The position numbers were made by a program, and so were the translations under genes. This document shows, in pieces, positions 62,037-64,000 of a DNA stretch of 64,000 nt. Source of the DNA: Flaccisagitta enflata (Eukaryota; Chaetognatha; Sagittoidea; Aphragmophora). The stretch covers positions 76,446,001 to 76,510,000 of the forward strand of contig OZ231126.1 in the NCBI GenBank assembly GCA_965153355.1, given 5' to 3'. The notes below the pieces were generated by a model that saw only the letters and a program-made list of their open reading frames with translations, searched no databases and had not been told where the DNA came from. Numbering within the stretch: position 1 is the first letter of the stretch; each line of letters begins with the position of its first letter.

Positions 62037-64000
62037 ATTTTTCTATCTCACATCTCTTTCTCTCTTCTCTCTTTCTGCGTTGCCAATAAAGACATTGAGC
62101 GACGTCGGGTTCGTTCCCGTGTTCATTTGTTCGGGTCAGAAGGAAAAAAAGAGGAATTCCCCGTTGTCACTCTGGCGGCGGGGGGCCGAACGAAAAAAGA
62201 AGAGCAAAAAAGCTCATTGAAAATGGGGGCTCATCCAAAAGTAGATTTATTACCATATCAATGAAACAGAAGGTGGCTTGGAAGCGCCTAATGGCTGAGC
62301 GAAAAGGCACGCCAGCGCGGCTGTAATGGGGCCATGAGATTGGCAAATAGTGGAGAGATAGTCGATGTTGCTGCGCTTCTCGATACCGACAAACGAAAGT
62401 GGAGAGCAGTATACAGGGGGGGGGAAGAGGGGGAATGAAAGGGGAAAGAGAGCTGGGACCGATGCGAAAGACGAAAAGAGGAAAGATACATGTAATGGGG
62501 AAGAGGGATGATTCGGTGAGAGCAGTGAGGGAATGGTGAAGAATCATTGCTAAGCATATGCATTAAAATTAGCGACGGGAGAGGGTGGGGAAGGGGTGGG
62601 GCATCAAGCGCGAGTGCGGAGAAAGGAGCAAGGAAGAAGGGGGCAGGAGTTGTTGCATGACACACAGAGAAAATTAGAAAAGGCATGAATATAAGAAGGA
62701 GATGAAAGGCCAGACTTGAAAGAATTAACCTCGCGTGATTGATACTTTTAAACGAAGCTTCGTTTCTAAAGATTGTAAAAGAAATACTGCCGTGCTGGTT
62801 GAGAAAAAAAAGCGTTTTTAAAGGGAATAACTTATCAAGATAATGAGACTGAAACATGGATTTTGAATGATTCTCTTGTCCTTTACAGATGGCATTTCCG
62901 GAGTTACCATCAACGTGAATACGAGATACAAGTGGACGTGATGGGTTGCAGAATCGTTGATCACCAAACGTGGCCGAGATTGTAATTCGAACGGAAACGG
63001 AAAACAAGAAGCTAGAAGGCCTAGACGCAATGAAAAAGTCAGTAAAGGTGGACCTACCAAGTAAAGAGGAGGGACGAGGGATAGGGGGCGCAAAGCAAAG
63101 ATAGTAAAGATGGGAGCAATGAGGAGAGAAGGACGATGGAGAGCGAGGGGGGGGGAGCATGCTAAGTAAGTGAAAATGGACGCAATGAGGAGAGAGGGCG
63201 TTCGAGTGAGAGGGAGGGGGGGGCAACGGTAAGTGAGCGAAGGTTGATGCAATTGCTTGCTTCATATATACAGTTTTTGCAACATATCCCTTCGTCCCGC
63301 TAACCCAATACAGAGTGAAAAGAATCATGACCGTTTTCCTTTTTTCAAAAAACATTCGTCTTCTGTTTTTTTTTTTGCACTTCAAGTTTCCCATGGAGTT
63401 CAGTGGGGAAGCAAATTTCCCCATGCTCTTACGTTGCTAAGGTGACTAACAATTGCCCTTAAAAATCACCTATTAAACAAAAATCATCAACAAGACAAAG
63501 ACGAAAATGTTGTGAGTGTTGTCTGTTACACAGATGAATGGCTTAAATGTGTACAGATAGAGGTTCATGGTATTACGAACAAACTGAAGCCTGACAGTAT
63601 CTCCAACAGCATTATGCAAATTAGGACATAATAGAAGGCTGCTAAAAAAAAAAGGAAAATAGACTGTTTTGGGAAAAAGAAAAACGGTCCCTTCATCTTT
63701 GGTAAGCAGGACGAGGAAAAATTCCAAACTTTTGCTATGTGAAGCGCCCGATTGATGCAATGAGGAGAAGGTAGGGACGAGGGAGAGGGGGGAAGCAATC
63801 ATAGGTGAGTGAAGGTTGACGAAATGAGGAGGGAGGAGGGACGAGGATTGGGATAGGGAGCGACAGAAAAAAGATCTAAGCCAAAGAAAGAAAGGGAAGT
63901 GAAGATAAAGGAAAGGTCAGGGACGATGAGGCCAAAGGAAAGAGGGTGGGTCAGGGACGATGAGGCCAAAGGAAAGAGGGTGGGGAAGGGACGATGAGGC
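62037..64000. repeat. Purine-rich DNA with diffuse tandem repeats
   Basis: Phrases such as AATGAGGAGAGA, GGGACGAGGGA and GTGAGTGAAGGTTGA recur at about 62580, 63060-63250 and 63750-63850, and a ~38-bp unit (GGGACGATGAGGCCAAAGGA) repeats three times at the window end. Long minus-strand frames (e.g. 62288-63424) are Pro/Ser/Leu-rich, lack domain motifs and are read as non-coding. Confidence 0.5.

Noticed and set aside
62288-63424. 378-codon minus-strand frame
   Set aside because: Pro/Ser/Leu-rich translation of purine-rich repeats, no recognisable domain, frame crosses several different repeats.

Overview
This is repeat-dominated animal nuclear DNA, most likely from an invertebrate. The reasons are its AT-rich spacers, very long di-, tri- and tetranucleotide arrays, a Jockey/CR1-type LINE, a tRNA-derived SINE, many short non-autonomous DNA transposons with target-site duplications, a short interstitial TTAGGG-like run, and only one plausible host gene. 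I cannot name the species. No bacterial-style operons, rRNA, functional tRNA or CRISPR array is visible.

Layout. 1-3.04 kb is a large foldback made of ~570-bp units. 3-20 kb is a patchwork of microsatellites and short mobile elements. 20.9-23.3 kb holds an intact single-exon alpha/beta-hydrolase gene on the minus strand, whose last ~48 codons and stop lie inside a palindromic TA-flanked MITE. 24-30 kb holds further MITEs and dispersed repeats. 31.2-37.2 kb is a nearly complete LINE (ORF1 with three zinc knuckles, ORF2 with endonuclease and reverse transcriptase) inserted into another repeat with an 11-bp target duplication. 38.8-44.3 kb is satellite-like DNA (29-bp and 323-bp units) carrying two hAT-like elements and a 1.1-kb long-TIR element. 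44.5-64 kb returns to microsatellites, MITEs and pyrimidine-rich tandem DNA.

The main discovery is a family of short elements (about 25 full or partial copies, called RC here) with no coding capacity. Each starts AACAAGG, carries a 9-10-base segment near its 5' end, a variable core usually rich in GGAC/CGAC tetranucleotides, and ends with a hairpin whose last arm is the exact reverse complement of the 5' segment, followed by A residues. Five sequence classes (A-E) use different segments, yet the complement is preserved in each class, both between the ends and within the 3' hairpin. One copy is nested in a second repeat family whose uninterrupted sister copy is also in the window; comparing the two shows clean insertion in a T tract without target duplication. 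This matches the known architecture of non-autonomous Helentron/Helitron2 elements (HINE/DINE type). The second family (RC2) has a similar plan with an internal 20-bp minisatellite.

The elements are stacked in layers: RC in RC2, hAT-like in RC2, LINE in RC2, RC in hAT-like, MITE in hAT-like, and MITE in the host gene. The window therefore preserves a relative order of mobile-element activity and suggests that RC cores seed or host long microsatellites.
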